Shown: positions 34,930-44,600 of the stretch, one piece after another
Numbering within the stretch: the first letter of the stretch is position 1
How the letters are laid out: every line of letters starts with the position of its first letter
Assembly (NCBI GenBank): GCA_024398935.1
Contig: JAKSIH010000010.1
Location: forward strand, 1-64,000
From: Fibrobacter sp.
GTDB taxonomy: Bacteria; Fibrobacterota; Fibrobacteria; Fibrobacterales; Fibrobacteraceae
DNA length: 64,000 bases
Direction of reading: 5' to 3'
Position numbers and translations under genes: made by a program
Notes under the pieces: model-generated
Database searches by the model: none
Seen by the model: only the letters and a program-made list of their open reading frames with translations
Told to the model about the DNA's origin: nothing

Positions 34930-36632
34930 CGCGCCACAACTTTGGGCCACGCCTCTCCAGGGCGCTGGTTCAGATAAGTGGCCATGGTCCAGGCATCCGG
35001 TCTCAGGCTACCCGAAATGACCAACTCGTCCAGAGCCCCGTTCAGATAGCCGACCGGCCCTTCGGATCCATCCGTACGGCCGATTTCAAGATTCCTGTCT
35101 TCACTGCGGGTTCCGGACCAGGGGACCTTTTCATACTTTACCGCAAGCTTCTGACCATTCACAAACATGGTAAAGGCACCCGTACCGTTAAAGGCAACAA
35201 AGGTCCATTCTCCCGCCTTGACCACATCCATCCCGGAAGCCACCACCATCCGGTAGCTGGCCGTATCACTGGTGGAATCCTTGTAAGGTTCCGCTTCGTG
35301 GAAAACCTCCGCCACAAAGCCAGAATCGGGAGCAAAGTGCAGGTTATACTGAGATTCCCCCTTTGCAAGAATGGTCTGGGTAGTCTTTATGTCTGCCAAC
35401 TTTACCCACATAGAGAAATTAGTATTGTGGGAATAGGCAAAGTTCAGGTCCGTCTTCCTGGCGGTATCGCTGGCAGCAGATCCATCCACCACCATATAGC
35501 CCTTGCCATCGAAAAGAGCCGCAGATCCCAAAACGCCTTCAGTTTCCTTCAGGCCATTTCCTATTCCTTCGTAGCCCTGCTTTTCCGCCGCTTCAGACAC
35601 AGTCTTCAGTCCATCGTCAAAATGATAGACCGCCGCATAGGAGCGGCTCGTCGGGAACACATCCGTTGCGTAGAGAGTTTCCTTACTGGTGTTGAAAATC
35701 AATTCCAGGGAATCCGTCACATTGAGGGAATCCACCCGAGTCCAGAAGAGAGCCTTCCGATTTTCAATATCGAAATAGCTGGGAACAATGGGCAGGGATC
35801 GACTGCGGGAGCCATCCGTAGATACGCGGTACACTTCCCAGCGGCCTTCCAGATTTTCAAAATCCCCGAAATCACAGTTCGAACTGTCGAGACGCAGCGC
35901 AATAGGGATATCACTGGAATAGGTTCCAAAAGCAGTATCCCCATCGGCGGGCCAGGCAAGTGAAGCCATATAGCGCAGGACAAGTGTATCCGGAAGTTCC
36001 GGTTCCGCAGGTTCCTCCCGCAAAAACACCTTGACCGTATCGCCCGCCGGAACCTCCACATTTTGGAAGTCGATTACATCCATGCCTTCATTCAGGTAAA
36101 GCCGCAAGTCCAAGGTATCCGCAGGCAGGGAATCCACCAGCACCCGATTTCCGTCTACCCTAACGGGGCGCATGAGGGTAGTCCCCGTGACCAGGGCATA
36201 GCCAGCGGAGCCATCCAGGGAATCCTTTTCCATATCCAGAAGCATATAGCCGGAAGAACGCAAAGTATCGCTTACGGCAACCAGACCACTGTCGGAAACC
36301 TCAATATTCTGTACCAGAAGCATCTTGCCCGACCTGGGATCAAAAGCTTCGAGGGAGTATTTACCAGCGGCAAGGCCCTCCAGCAGGTATGCGCCGGAAT
36401 CGTCGGTCCTGGACTGGTAATTGCCGGGCAACGTATCGCTTAAGACATCAAATTGAAAGGGAACACACTGCACCCGCGCCAAGGCAGCGGGCTTACCGCT
36501 ATCCAAGAACAAAACACCGGCCAGTTCCGGGGAACCAGTCTCGGCGCTATTTCCCGCCACATTGGAGCTTTCAGAACAACCAAACAGGGCGAACAAAGCC
36601 GACGAAGCAGCAAAATATTTCCAAATTTTCAT
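34926..36632 (-). CDS. Lipoprotein with DUF2341-like and LamG-like domains
   Basis: The start is ATG 36632, giving 568 residues. The signal peptide ends in lipobox LFGC (Cys19), followed by a Ser/Asn-rich tether. Residues about 30-110 look like a carboxypeptidase-regulatory beta-sandwich (SGAYLLEGLAAGKYSLEAFD). Residues about 205-310 match the pattern of DUF2341 (an IPIALRLD strand and an ALFWTRVD strand). The C-terminal 230 residues form a LamG/concanavalin-like domain (AVYHFDDGL, NFSMWVKL, WTFVAFNGTGAFTMFVNGQ, GYLNGALDELVIS). It is probably a surface glycan-binding or adhesion protein. It converges on nnr with a 4-nt overlap. Confidence 0.85.
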   Translation of the reverse strand: MKIWKYFAASSALFALFGCSESSNVAGNSAETGSPELAGVLFLDSGKPAALARVQCVPFQFDVLSDTLPGNYQSRTDDSGAYLLEGLAAGKYSLEAFDPRSGKMLLVQNIEVSDSGLVAVSDTLRSSGYMLLDMEKDSLDGSAGYALVTGTTLMRPVRVDGNRVLVDSLPADTLDLRLYLNEGMDVIDFQNVEVPAGDTVKVFLREEPAEPELPDTLVLRYMASLAWPADGDTAFGTYSSDIPIALRLDSSNCDFGDFENLEGRWEVYRVSTDGSRSRSLPIVPSYFDIENRKALFWTRVDSLNVTDSLELIFNTSKETLYATDVFPTSRSYAAVYHFDDGLKTVSEAAEKQGYEGIGNGLKETEGVLGSAALFDGKGYMVVDGSAASDTARKTDLNFAYSHNTNFSMWVKLADIKTTQTILAKGESQYNLHFAPDSGFVAEVFHEAEPYKDSTSDTASYRMVVASGMDVVKAGEWTFVAFNGTGAFTMFVNGQKLAVKYEKVPWSGTRSEDRNLEIGRTDGSEGPVGYLNGALDELVISGSLRPDAWTMATYLNQRPGEAWPKVVAR

Positions 36633-36717
36633 CAACACCAATATAAATATAATTTCGCCCGCCAATTTCTAGACAACGCTAAAATAAAAAGCCGTTGCCC
36701 ATAGACAACACCCAGCC

Positions 36718-37302
36718 GTCATCCTGAACGCCCACCCTCTAGGCGTCATCCTGAAGGGAACGCCTCACAATAACGTCATCCTGGAGGGAGCGCAGCGACC
36801 GATAGGATCCATGGCATCTTTTCTAACCAAACTGTTTTAAAATTCCTTTTTGAATGAATAGGTCATTTCGTTCTGGATTCTATCGCGGCGATGCCGCTCC
36901 AGAATGACTTCAGCAACGTTCCACCCCGCCGTCATCCTGATCGCCCACCCTCTAGGCGTCATCCTGAGGGGAACGCCTCACAATAATGTCATCCTGGAGG
37001 GAGCACCATACACAATAATGTCATCCTGGAGGGAGCGCAGCGACCGATAGGATCCATGGCATCTTTTCTAACCAAACTGTTTTAAAATTCCTTTTTGAAT
37101 GAATAGGTCATTTCGTTCTGGATTCTATCGCGGCGATGCCGCTCCAGAATGACTTCAGCAACATTCCACCCCGCTGTCATCCTGAATGCCCCCCCCCCTC
37201 TAGGCGTCATCCTGGAGGGAACGCCATACAATAACGTCATCCTGGAGGGAACGCCATACAATAACGTCATCCTGGAGGGAGCGCAGCGACCGATAGGATC
37301 CA
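36718..37302. repeat. Array of long direct repeats with embedded palindromes
   Basis: About 2.5 tandem copies of a 213-245 bp unit occupy the gap between two minus-strand genes (copy 1 36718-36930, copy 2 36931-37175, partial copy 3 from 37176). Each unit carries GTCATCCTGGAGGGAGCGCAG, then CGACCGATAGGATCC. Copies 1 and 2 also carry a long hairpin (36870-36908 and 37107-37152) whose outer arms are GTCATT/AATGAC. Copy 3 has a 30-bp subunit, GTCATCCTGGAGGGAACGCC with ACAATAAC, repeated at 37206 and 37236. A run of eight or more C lies near 37190. The rest of the 36633-37309 gap shows no gene. Confidence 0.85.
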
Positions 37303-37309
37303 GGACGCC

Positions 37310-39103
37310 CTATCCGTGACTTCCTTCAATAATCCAGCGGCAAAGTTCCTCAATGGAAGCGTAATCCGGCAAAGTCTTGATGAAATTGGCAGACTTGCTC
37401 CGTTCGATGAATTTACTCCAGGCAGACTCGCTCTTGGCTTCCAGCCCAAGATGCTCCTCGATGGCACCCTTGGTCCATACCCAGATCCCCTGACTGCGGA
37501 GCTTTGCATGGATGCTACGGATAGGACGTTCCGCTTCGGGCATGGCAGCCATCATGGCATAGGCCTGGGCCGCGGTCGTATTGCTGTGCTTACTTACCGG
37601 AAGCCCATTCACCAGACGCAGATGATGCTGGAACGCCAGTTCACGGAACAGTTTCTGGCAATACCTGATATCCGGATCGTCGTAGTCCAGGAATCCGTCG
37701 TGAGTGGCCGTGGTAAAGGCATAGTCCAAATCTACAATGGCACGGACCGGCATATCCATGGCGCCCAGGACCTGCATGGACTTGCGGGTGTTGCTGACCC
37801 CACCCTGACGCACCAGGGCGCACTTAATCAAGGCGAAACTCTGGCCGGTAATCCGCTCGAAAAGAGCCGGAAGAACACGAAGCTCTGTTTTTCCTTCCGT
37901 CAGGAGGACATAGTCTGCAAACAGAAGTTCGTTACTATTGCTCAGGCTAAAGAGCATCTGAAGCTGGCTTGGTGCATCCTGAACCACCTGGTGGACCGCA
38001 TCTTCCATACGCTTGCGCATGAAGGTACCCCGCTCCTTGTTCTTACGGATCAGAAGGGAGGTGCACACATCTTCGCTAGTCACCATCTGGGCGCTGTGGG
38101 TGGCAAACACCACCTGGTAACCCTCGTTACTCAAGTTTTTCAGAGCTACTCGTACCAGCTCTACCGCCTGGGGATGCAAATACAATTCCGGAGAATCGAT
38201 GAGCAGCATGGTGCGGCTCAGGTAGTGATTGTTGTGATGCTTCTTGATATCCGCCAGGTAGCGGATAAGAGCCATCTGGATGGCCCGCTGGGAGCCCGCC
38301 CCCATGCGGTTAATATCCCGCTCGAAACCGTCATCCTCGTCAATGACCTTCAGGTTCGCCTTCTTCAGGAAGGTCTCCATGGTGGGAACAGGAATATCCA
38401 GTTCCACCTTCACGCTAGGGAACAGCGGGCGGAGCTTTTCATTCACGTCCTTATCGAAACAACTGATTTCCTCGGCGCGGTTTTCGCTATCCGGCGAAAG
38501 CAGGTCGCTGAACTTGGCCAGCAGCATGTTGATTTCACCGCCGAAACGCCGTTCCAGAGGTTTAAAAATCTCGTGAAGCAGCTTTACAAAAGCCTGGTTT
38601 CCCTCAAAGTCCCAAATGGCGATGGACTCCGGGAACATCCTGCTGAAAGCGGCCCTAAAGCCGTCACTCGCCCGAACCCATTCCTTCTTGTTGGCGCCAT
38701 TGCGCTTGTTGGAAGGAACAAAAACAAAAAATTCCACAGTTTCCGGATTTTCCCCCGGAATGCGCTGCACCTTTTTTATACGGACCTGACCCGCACTGGG
38801 ACCAGCATCCACCAGGAACGGCTTCACTTCCAGAGCCGATTCCTCCCCAAGGCGAGCGAGCACCTGCTCCGTTATGCCATCAAATACACCCTCCACCTCC
38901 ACGGGGCGGTTCGGGTCGTCAAAGTAGGAGATATCCAGGGAAAAATGGGCTAGCAGCCAGCGGATACCCATCAAAATGTTGGTCTTACCCGCATTATTAT
39001 AGCCAATCAATGCCGTAAAACTACTCAGCGGGAAAGTCTGCCGCTGAATAGAACGGAGATTCGAAATGGTAATCTCGGAAAGTCTTAAAGCTTGGGGCTG
39101 CAT
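37310..39103 (-). CDS. OLD-family ATP-dependent endonuclease (AAA-TOPRIM)
   Basis: The start at 39103 gives MQPQALRLSEITISNLRS and 597 residues; the frame's earlier ATG adds a hydrophobic stretch not seen in the family. The ABC-type ATPase has Walker A GYNNAGKTN (about 35-43), signature-like NRMGAGSQRAIQMAL and Walker B MLLIDSPELYLHPQ. The TOPRIM nuclease domain follows with YVLLTEGKTELRVLP and AIVDLDYA, carrying the conserved Glu and DxD metal ligands. OLD proteins cleave DNA and some act in phage interference; this one is the stand-alone type, with no GajB-like helicase beside it. It is divergent from an Rpn-family nuclease gene. Confidence 0.88.
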   Translation of the reverse strand: MQPQALRLSEITISNLRSIQRQTFPLSSFTALIGYNNAGKTNILMGIRWLLAHFSLDISYFDDPNRPVEVEGVFDGITEQVLARLGEESALEVKPFLVDAGPSAGQVRIKKVQRIPGENPETVEFFVFVPSNKRNGANKKEWVRASDGFRAAFSRMFPESIAIWDFEGNQAFVKLLHEIFKPLERRFGGEINMLLAKFSDLLSPDSENRAEEISCFDKDVNEKLRPLFPSVKVELDIPVPTMETFLKKANLKVIDEDDGFERDINRMGAGSQRAIQMALIRYLADIKKHHNNHYLSRTMLLIDSPELYLHPQAVELVRVALKNLSNEGYQVVFATHSAQMVTSEDVCTSLLIRKNKERGTFMRKRMEDAVHQVVQDAPSQLQMLFSLSNSNELLFADYVLLTEGKTELRVLPALFERITGQSFALIKCALVRQGGVSNTRKSMQVLGAMDMPVRAIVDLDYAFTTATHDGFLDYDDPDIRYCQKLFRELAFQHHLRLVNGLPVSKHSNTTAAQAYAMMAAMPEAERPIRSIHAKLRSQGIWVWTKGAIEEHLGLEAKSESAWSKFIERSKSANFIKTLPDYASIEELCRWIIEGSHG

Positions 39104-39252
39104 GACAAGAATGTATATAAAAAATGCCAACGGAAACAAATTTTTACAAAATTTTCCCGAGCAAATGGGACGAAAATTTCGTTTTTATAGTGGAAGTCCT
39201 GCAAGGAGTCTTCCCGGGCGGTCAAGTGACCGGCTGCACTACAGCACCTTTC

Positions 39253-40272
39253 ATGAACAGAAAGAAGAAACCGAAGACTTTGCCGCAGGCTTCTGCGTCG
39301 GCGAACTCTGTCGCCGCAAAGCTTTTCAAGACGTTCAGCAAGAGGAAGTACCTGGATCCCAAACTGGACCCGGGCTTCAAGCGGCTGCTGAAAAACAGGG
39401 CCGCCATGATCAGCTTTTTGAACGCCATCCTCCGGCTGGGCAAGGACAAAATCAGCAAGGTGGAATTCATGGATACCCAGCTGAACATCCATGCGGCGGA
39501 CCTGCTGACGCTCCAGATGGACATTCACGCGAAGACCGAAAGCGGCCTGCACATCAACGTGGAAATGCAGGGCTGGCCCAACACATTCTTCAAGGAACGG
39601 GTCATTCTGCAGGAAAGTGCCTTCCTCTGCCACGAGAAGACCCTCTTCAATGCCGCCGTACGAGAAAAAATCCCCACCGACAGCGAAAATGACAAGGCGG
39701 AGCGGGAGAAACATCGCTACGAAATTCCCCACGTCTATGCCGTATGGATCTGCAATTTTGACATCAATGGGACCGCCGGCTACTACGACTGCTGGAACCT
39801 CTACAGCGAACATGCTGTCGCAAAATCCGCGAAGGGAGAGGCCCCCTTGCCAATCAGTCCGAAAGTAAAGTATATTATCATAGACCTGAAGAAATTCAGA
39901 AAAAAGGAATCGGAACTGAAGTGCGATGAACACCGCTGGCTGTACCTCATCAAGAACGCTGCGGCCTCAACGCAACTACCCAAGTTCCACGATTTCGCTC
40001 TCGACAACGCCGTAAAGCGCATCACGGTAAACACGAAACGCGACAAGAAAATCCTGGAGGATCAAGTGGCCTGTACAATGAGTTTGGACGAACAAATGGG
40101 ACGCCTGGCCCTCGCCCGCGTGGAAGCGCGTGAGGAGGTTACTCGCAGGTATGTTGAAAACGCCTTGCACGGCAATGTGCTTACCGTTCAGCAGATTGCC
40201 GAGTACAACGAAGTTTCCGTGAGCTATGTCCGCAAGGTCAAGGCGGAAATGCTAGCTGGTAGCAAGAAGTAA
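39253..40272 (+). CDS. Rpn-family PD-(D/E)XK recombination-promoting nuclease
   Basis: The start is ATG 39253 (339 residues), which gives the usual FKRLLKN start of the family shortly after a basic N-terminus. The frame is open from 39124, but that extension has no typical sequence, and no clear ribosome-binding site decides between them. Nuclease motifs: a DLLTLQMDIHAK segment and INVEMQGWPN (ExQ), then FKERVILQESAFL and a VYAVWICNFD strand, as in PDDEXK_2/Rpn proteins. These small mobile nucleases spread between genomes and promote RecA-independent recombination in E. coli. The C-terminus has an HTH-like VQQIAEYNEVSVSYVRKVKAEM. Confidence 0.82.
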   Translation: MNRKKKPKTLPQASASANSVAAKLFKTFSKRKYLDPKLDPGFKRLLKNRAAMISFLNAILRLGKDKISKVEFMDTQLNIHAADLLTLQMDIHAKTESGLHINVEMQGWPNTFFKERVILQESAFLCHEKTLFNAAVREKIPTDSENDKAEREKHRYEIPHVYAVWICNFDINGTAGYYDCWNLYSEHAVAKSAKGEAPLPISPKVKYIIIDLKKFRKKESELKCDEHRWLYLIKNAAASTQLPKFHDFALDNAVKRITVNTKRDKKILEDQVACTMSLDEQMGRLALARVEAREEVTRRYVENALHGNVLTVQQIAEYNEVSVSYVRKVKAEMLAGSKK

Positions 40273-40359
40273 ATTCTTTTTTTGAGAAACCCACAACATT
40301 TATATACCAAAAAATAAAGTATATTTGTTTTTAAAATATAATTTTAGATAGGTTAATAA

Positions 40360-40680
40360 ATGTCCAAAGCAACAAAAGGAACCATACTTCCTCGCAAGGT
40401 GGCGCAAAACATGGCTATTGTCGGTGAACAAATCCGCCTAGCTCGCTTACGAAGGAACCTAAGCATCGCAGACATTGCGGCGAGAGCTACTTGCTCTGAA
40501 CTTTCCGTGATGCGCGTAGAAAAAGGATCCCCGAGTGTCGCTATGGGCATTTACCTAAGGGTGCTTTTTGCGCTTCAACTGGATGATGACATTTTGCACA
40601 TTGCACAAAAAGATGAAATCGGAAGAAACCTACAGGACCTCGACCTGAAACAGCGCAAGCGTAGTTCAAAGAAGGGGTAA
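40360..40680 (+). CDS. XRE-type DNA-binding protein, HipB-like antitoxin
   Basis: The 106-residue protein has one Cro/C1-type helix-turn-helix (IRLARLRRNLSIADIAARATCSEL-type, residues about 25-62), placed as in HipB antitoxins. A basic C-terminal tail (KQRKRSSKKG) follows. It sits directly upstream of hipA remnants, as in hipBA operons, where the antitoxin represses the operon and neutralises the HipA kinase. The leader is very AT-rich, with TATAAT at 40337-40342 and an ATATAC-N11-GTATAT inverted repeat at 40302-40324, a possible autoregulatory site. Because the kinase is broken, it may now be an orphan regulator. Confidence 0.8.
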   Translation: MSKATKGTILPRKVAQNMAIVGEQIRLARLRRNLSIADIAARATCSELSVMRVEKGSPSVAMGIYLRVLFALQLDDDILHIAQKDEIGRNLQDLDLKQRKRSSKKG

Positions 40681-40685
40681 AAAGC

Positions 40686-41485
40686 CCGGTCAAAGTACTT
40701 AATGACTTTGATTATATGATTTCGCTAGATGACTACTCAAGAATGGGTGCACTTCGTTTCAAAAAAGAAAATTCCATTGTGGGGACATCATCCGAGTGTC
40801 CTGTACCACCTTTAGCAAACTTAAGGGAATTTGTAGACATCGCCCACGAATACGAAAAAAGCGAAATGACCGGCAAATCTCCAAAAGACGAATGGATTAG
40901 AAATGCGGAATAGACGTTGCGGAAACCAGGCTTGTTAAATTGAGCGGGATAAAACATCACGTATTGCTTTCAAAACGATTTGATCGTCATGGAGGCAAGA
41001 GAGTTCACTTCGCTTCGGCAATGACTCTGGCAAACTTGCATGACGGTTGCGATGCGCTTACCAACAACGGCTACCTTGATATTGTTGATTGCATTGTCGG
41101 AAACGCTGGCTTTGCCGATGTCAATAAGACTTTAGGCGAACTATACAGAAGAGTCGCATTCAACATCGCTATCGGTAATCACGACGACCATTTTAAGAAT
41201 CACGGATTCCTGCTAGGCATAGACGGCTGGCGGCTTTCCCCTGCATACGACTTAAACCCGACAAACTACAGAACGCAAAGTTTGCTGATTTCTTCTTACA
41301 CGAACGAATCGTCGCTAGAAGTATTGGAAGATTCTTGTGATGAATACATGCTCAGCCACACGGAAGCATCCACAATCATTGAAAATATTCAAGACTGCAT
41401 GAGTACATGGCGGGATGTTGCCGTAAAATGTGGAATTTCTAAAACAGAACAGAAACGTTTCGAGCAAAGATTTGAAAAGTCGTGA
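40686..41485 (+). pseudogene. Decayed hipA kinase toxin gene
   Basis: Two frames carry pieces of one HipA-like protein. Frame 1 (to the TAG at 40911) has VLNDFDYMISLDDYSRMGALRF-type sequence, which belongs about a quarter of the way into HipA. Frame 2 reads on from 40904 with CGIDVAETRLVKLSG and LLSKRFDRHGGKRVHFASAM, then AFNIAIGNHDDHFKNHGF and LSPAYDLNPT, the catalytic and metal-binding segments. The N-terminus (roughly the first 100 residues) and the central ATP-binding SSxGGxRPK segment are missing, and the frames shift near 40900. Toxin activity should be lost. Confidence 0.85.
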
Positions 41486-41545
41486 CAAGCTGTATTATCC
41501 AAAAAGGATAATCCTAAATGGATAATGCTTGAATGTACGGAATTC

Positions 41546-41586
41546 AAAAAAGAAAACCTCGCCCGCAAATGAATGCTGACGAGGTT
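41546..41586 (-). terminator. Terminator of the left pilin cassette
   Basis: AACCTCG (41555-41561) pairs with CGAGGTT (41580-41586). On the minus strand the hairpin is followed by a TTTTCTTTTTT run (41546-41556). It lies 33 nt past the stop of the giant adhesin gene. Confidence 0.8.
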
Positions 41587-41618
41587 GTTTTGTGTGAGGT
41601 TAATTGGTTAGGGAGGGA

Positions 41619-44600
41619 TTACCAAGCGTTAAAGTTCATTTCAACATCTCCATCAGGAACGATGAACACATTACATGTGCCTCCCCAGATGTTGACACCA
41701 AAATCATTCCAAGTACCTTGTTCGCTTGATATAGTGATGCTTCCCAAAGAACCGTCACATTTTTTTATACTAAAGGTGACGGGCTTACTTCCAGATAAGC
41801 GTTCTAACCTAAGTTTTACTCCATTATATTTATATGGTATGTTGACGTAGTAACCGGTATTCTTTGTCATGTAAATATGCTGCGATGGGGCGTTATCTCT
41901 ATTTTCAACAGTACCTATATTTGTTGAATTTCCTGTGTTACAACTAGAAGCGTCTGTAATGCCAGCACTTACAGTCAACGTTCCGCAGTTTTCTTCGGTT
42001 CCAAGAACATCAATCGTCACTGGGTAATCGCTAGCGGTGTTGGGAGCGGCAATGCCACTAAGTGAAGCTGTTCCGTTGTTTACGGCGCAATTATAAGGGC
42101 TGCCATTGATTGTAACAGAACAGGCACTGCCGTTGGGGGCATTTGTCATTGCAGAAACATCAAACGAACCCAGGGGATTCACAGTTGAAGGAGATAAGCC
42201 ACATCCCGACACGGTCACGTTTTCCACCACATTCACCTGCTTAGAGCAGATTTCCTGAGTGTAAGGTTTTGCATGACCATAGCAGAGATAGTAGTTGCCA
42301 GAGCCACTTGTAGGTTCAAACGACTGACTAATGTCACCCATAAGTGTAGCCTCTGTACCTTCAATCAACATGCCGCTATTGCCACAACCGCCAGCATAGA
42401 TTGCGTACTTCAAGTTAGCATCATATTCGCTGAGGCTAGCTTCAATCTTCGGCAAGGTGCCGTTCTTCACGTATGTGGTCGGGGTTTCATCACAAGAGAA
42501 ACCATCCTTAATAGTAGCCTTTTTCTTTACAGTTACATACTGCACGCAGGACTTTGTTGTTCCGTTCTTTGAAGATGTAGCGGTAAAGGTCAACGGTTCA
42601 TTTTGCATTTCGCTGTTGAATGTAATCGAGTAACTGTTCTTACCAGAGAGTGTACATGCAACCTTATCGCTAGTATTGCTGGAACTGTGTCCAGCTCCGT
42701 CAAAGTAGCAGTCACTTGTGTTATCCAAGTTTGCAGAGAAGGTTACACGGTCACCCTGATACACAACCAGAGGATCTGTGGGAACATTTCTGTTTACACC
42801 ATTCAACTGGCAGTTGCTTAAGTTAAATGCCGACGGACAGCTGGACTGAATGTTACCTATGTGGAAGAAGGTGCCGAGATTATTGTCATCCACTTTTTCA
42901 GTGCTTCCTCTCCAATCACCTATTTGATAGGTTGTTTTTGTAGAAATAATAGCCTCGTTTTCGTCTGTAATCTTTTTATACACATAAGTAGGATTCTCCT
43001 CCTTATATGAAGGTTTATTTTCCAACCGGTAATAAATCCTGGATACACGATCCGGCTTAAACATTACGGAATCCAAGGACATATCCACCTTAACGGAAAT
43101 ATGCCTGTTCACCGGAGTGTCACCACCCTTGGCGTCTCTCCACCAGATTAGGCCTCGCTGACAGCAATCGTAAGCCTTATATTCCATGCTTGCATCTGGT
43201 TTACCCCCATAAGGAATTTTATGATAAGATGCCGCACCAGATTTTTCAAAATAATCAATGTAGAACCCAGCATCATTCTTGTCATTTGGCTTTCTATTTA
43301 CGCTATTAACAGAACCATTTGCATTGTAATTTAAGGTCAGATGCTCATCACAGTTATCAACTCGATAGTATTTATTATCTTTCAAGCAATATCCAGAAAT
43401 ACCATACTTTCCGTTGGTTTCTGGACCAGGAGTACGCCCGTCCACTTCCATTCCGGCAATGTAATTTACAGAATCCAAAGGTATATGGCGAGATTCACCG
43501 CCATCTGAATCCACAAACCAATATTCAATTGCAGTTGCATTATTGGGCTGCAGAATGTCGAAACTGAAGGTAGCCCCATTCAAGTTCAAACGATGGGATC
43601 CGGTTACGGAATCGCGAAGCTGGATGTACTTGGTCGTTTCGCCCCAAGTCCACTTACCCGTATTGTCAATGGAAACCTTAATCAAGTCAGGATTTTTCAC
43701 CGTACCTAATTCGCCTGACTTGTAAGGATGAATCAAAGTTCCAGAAGGATTATTAGTCCACCCAGAACATTCTCCATCGGCTTTTCGTGCTGAACACTGA
43801 GAATTATCGCCAATCCAATATTTGCAAGTACCGTCTATTTTTTTTTCTCCACACGTGGTATTTGCACCTTGGCTTTGATTATAGTGGAATCCACCACTCA
43901 AATAAACATTTGTGTACAACCCCTTTTCACTTACACCACCATTATTTACGCCTTGATAAGAGTAAGTAGAATCAAAGCCAGAAATTTCACTACCATAGAG
44001 GTAAATATACGGGTAACCACGTCTCTGCTCATACTGGTTATCAACAAAGATGTGATATGAATCCGTACACATATTCTCATCGGAACCACGATCGTAGGTA
44101 CTGAAGGCAGCACAAGGGGCTCGGCCAACCCAGTTTTCCTTATAGTGCCTAATACCATTGGCATCTTCATAGCCCAACAAGTCCTTACATTCCATCTTTA
44201 CCTGCAAGGCTCCCTTACCATAGGTTGCTACACTGCGGAATGTCCCATCCCACTTAGAACCATTAAGGTAGAAAGTGGGGGTGCATTCACATTCACCCCC
44301 ATCAGGGCAGTAGTCTGTTACATAAGCCTTGGGGCGATCCTTTGTGTTGATTGCCACATAGGGATTATCGTACCCACAGTAAATCGATGGTTCAGTGGTG
44401 GTTCCTTCTTCACAGTTACCACCGCTGCGCCAGCTGACGTTATAGAACTTTACCACTGCAGAATGAACATTGAAACCCACATAACGGTGGCTTGCAGTAT
44501 CATTCCTCATTGCAGTAATCGGATTATCAGCCCTAGAATAGTGGAATACTTCCGGATCTTCCAAATTAACATGATAATCACTATAAACCATGTTAGTACC

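Noticed and set aside
36660..36720. Possible tRNA or small RNA near the repeats
   Set aside because: No cloverleaf or conserved loop sequence could be formed.
37206..37302. Short repeats that might suggest a CRISPR array
   Set aside because: Units are directly adjacent without unique spacers, and no cas genes are nearby.
37316..38953. 545-codon plus-strand open frame
   Set aside because: It lies wholly opposite the OLD-family nuclease, which has clear ATPase and TOPRIM motifs; the plus-strand translation has no motif and unnatural composition.
39124..39252. N-terminal extension of the Rpn-family nuclease frame
   Set aside because: Open in frame, but the sequence is unlike the family and overlaps the expected promoter region of the divergent genes.
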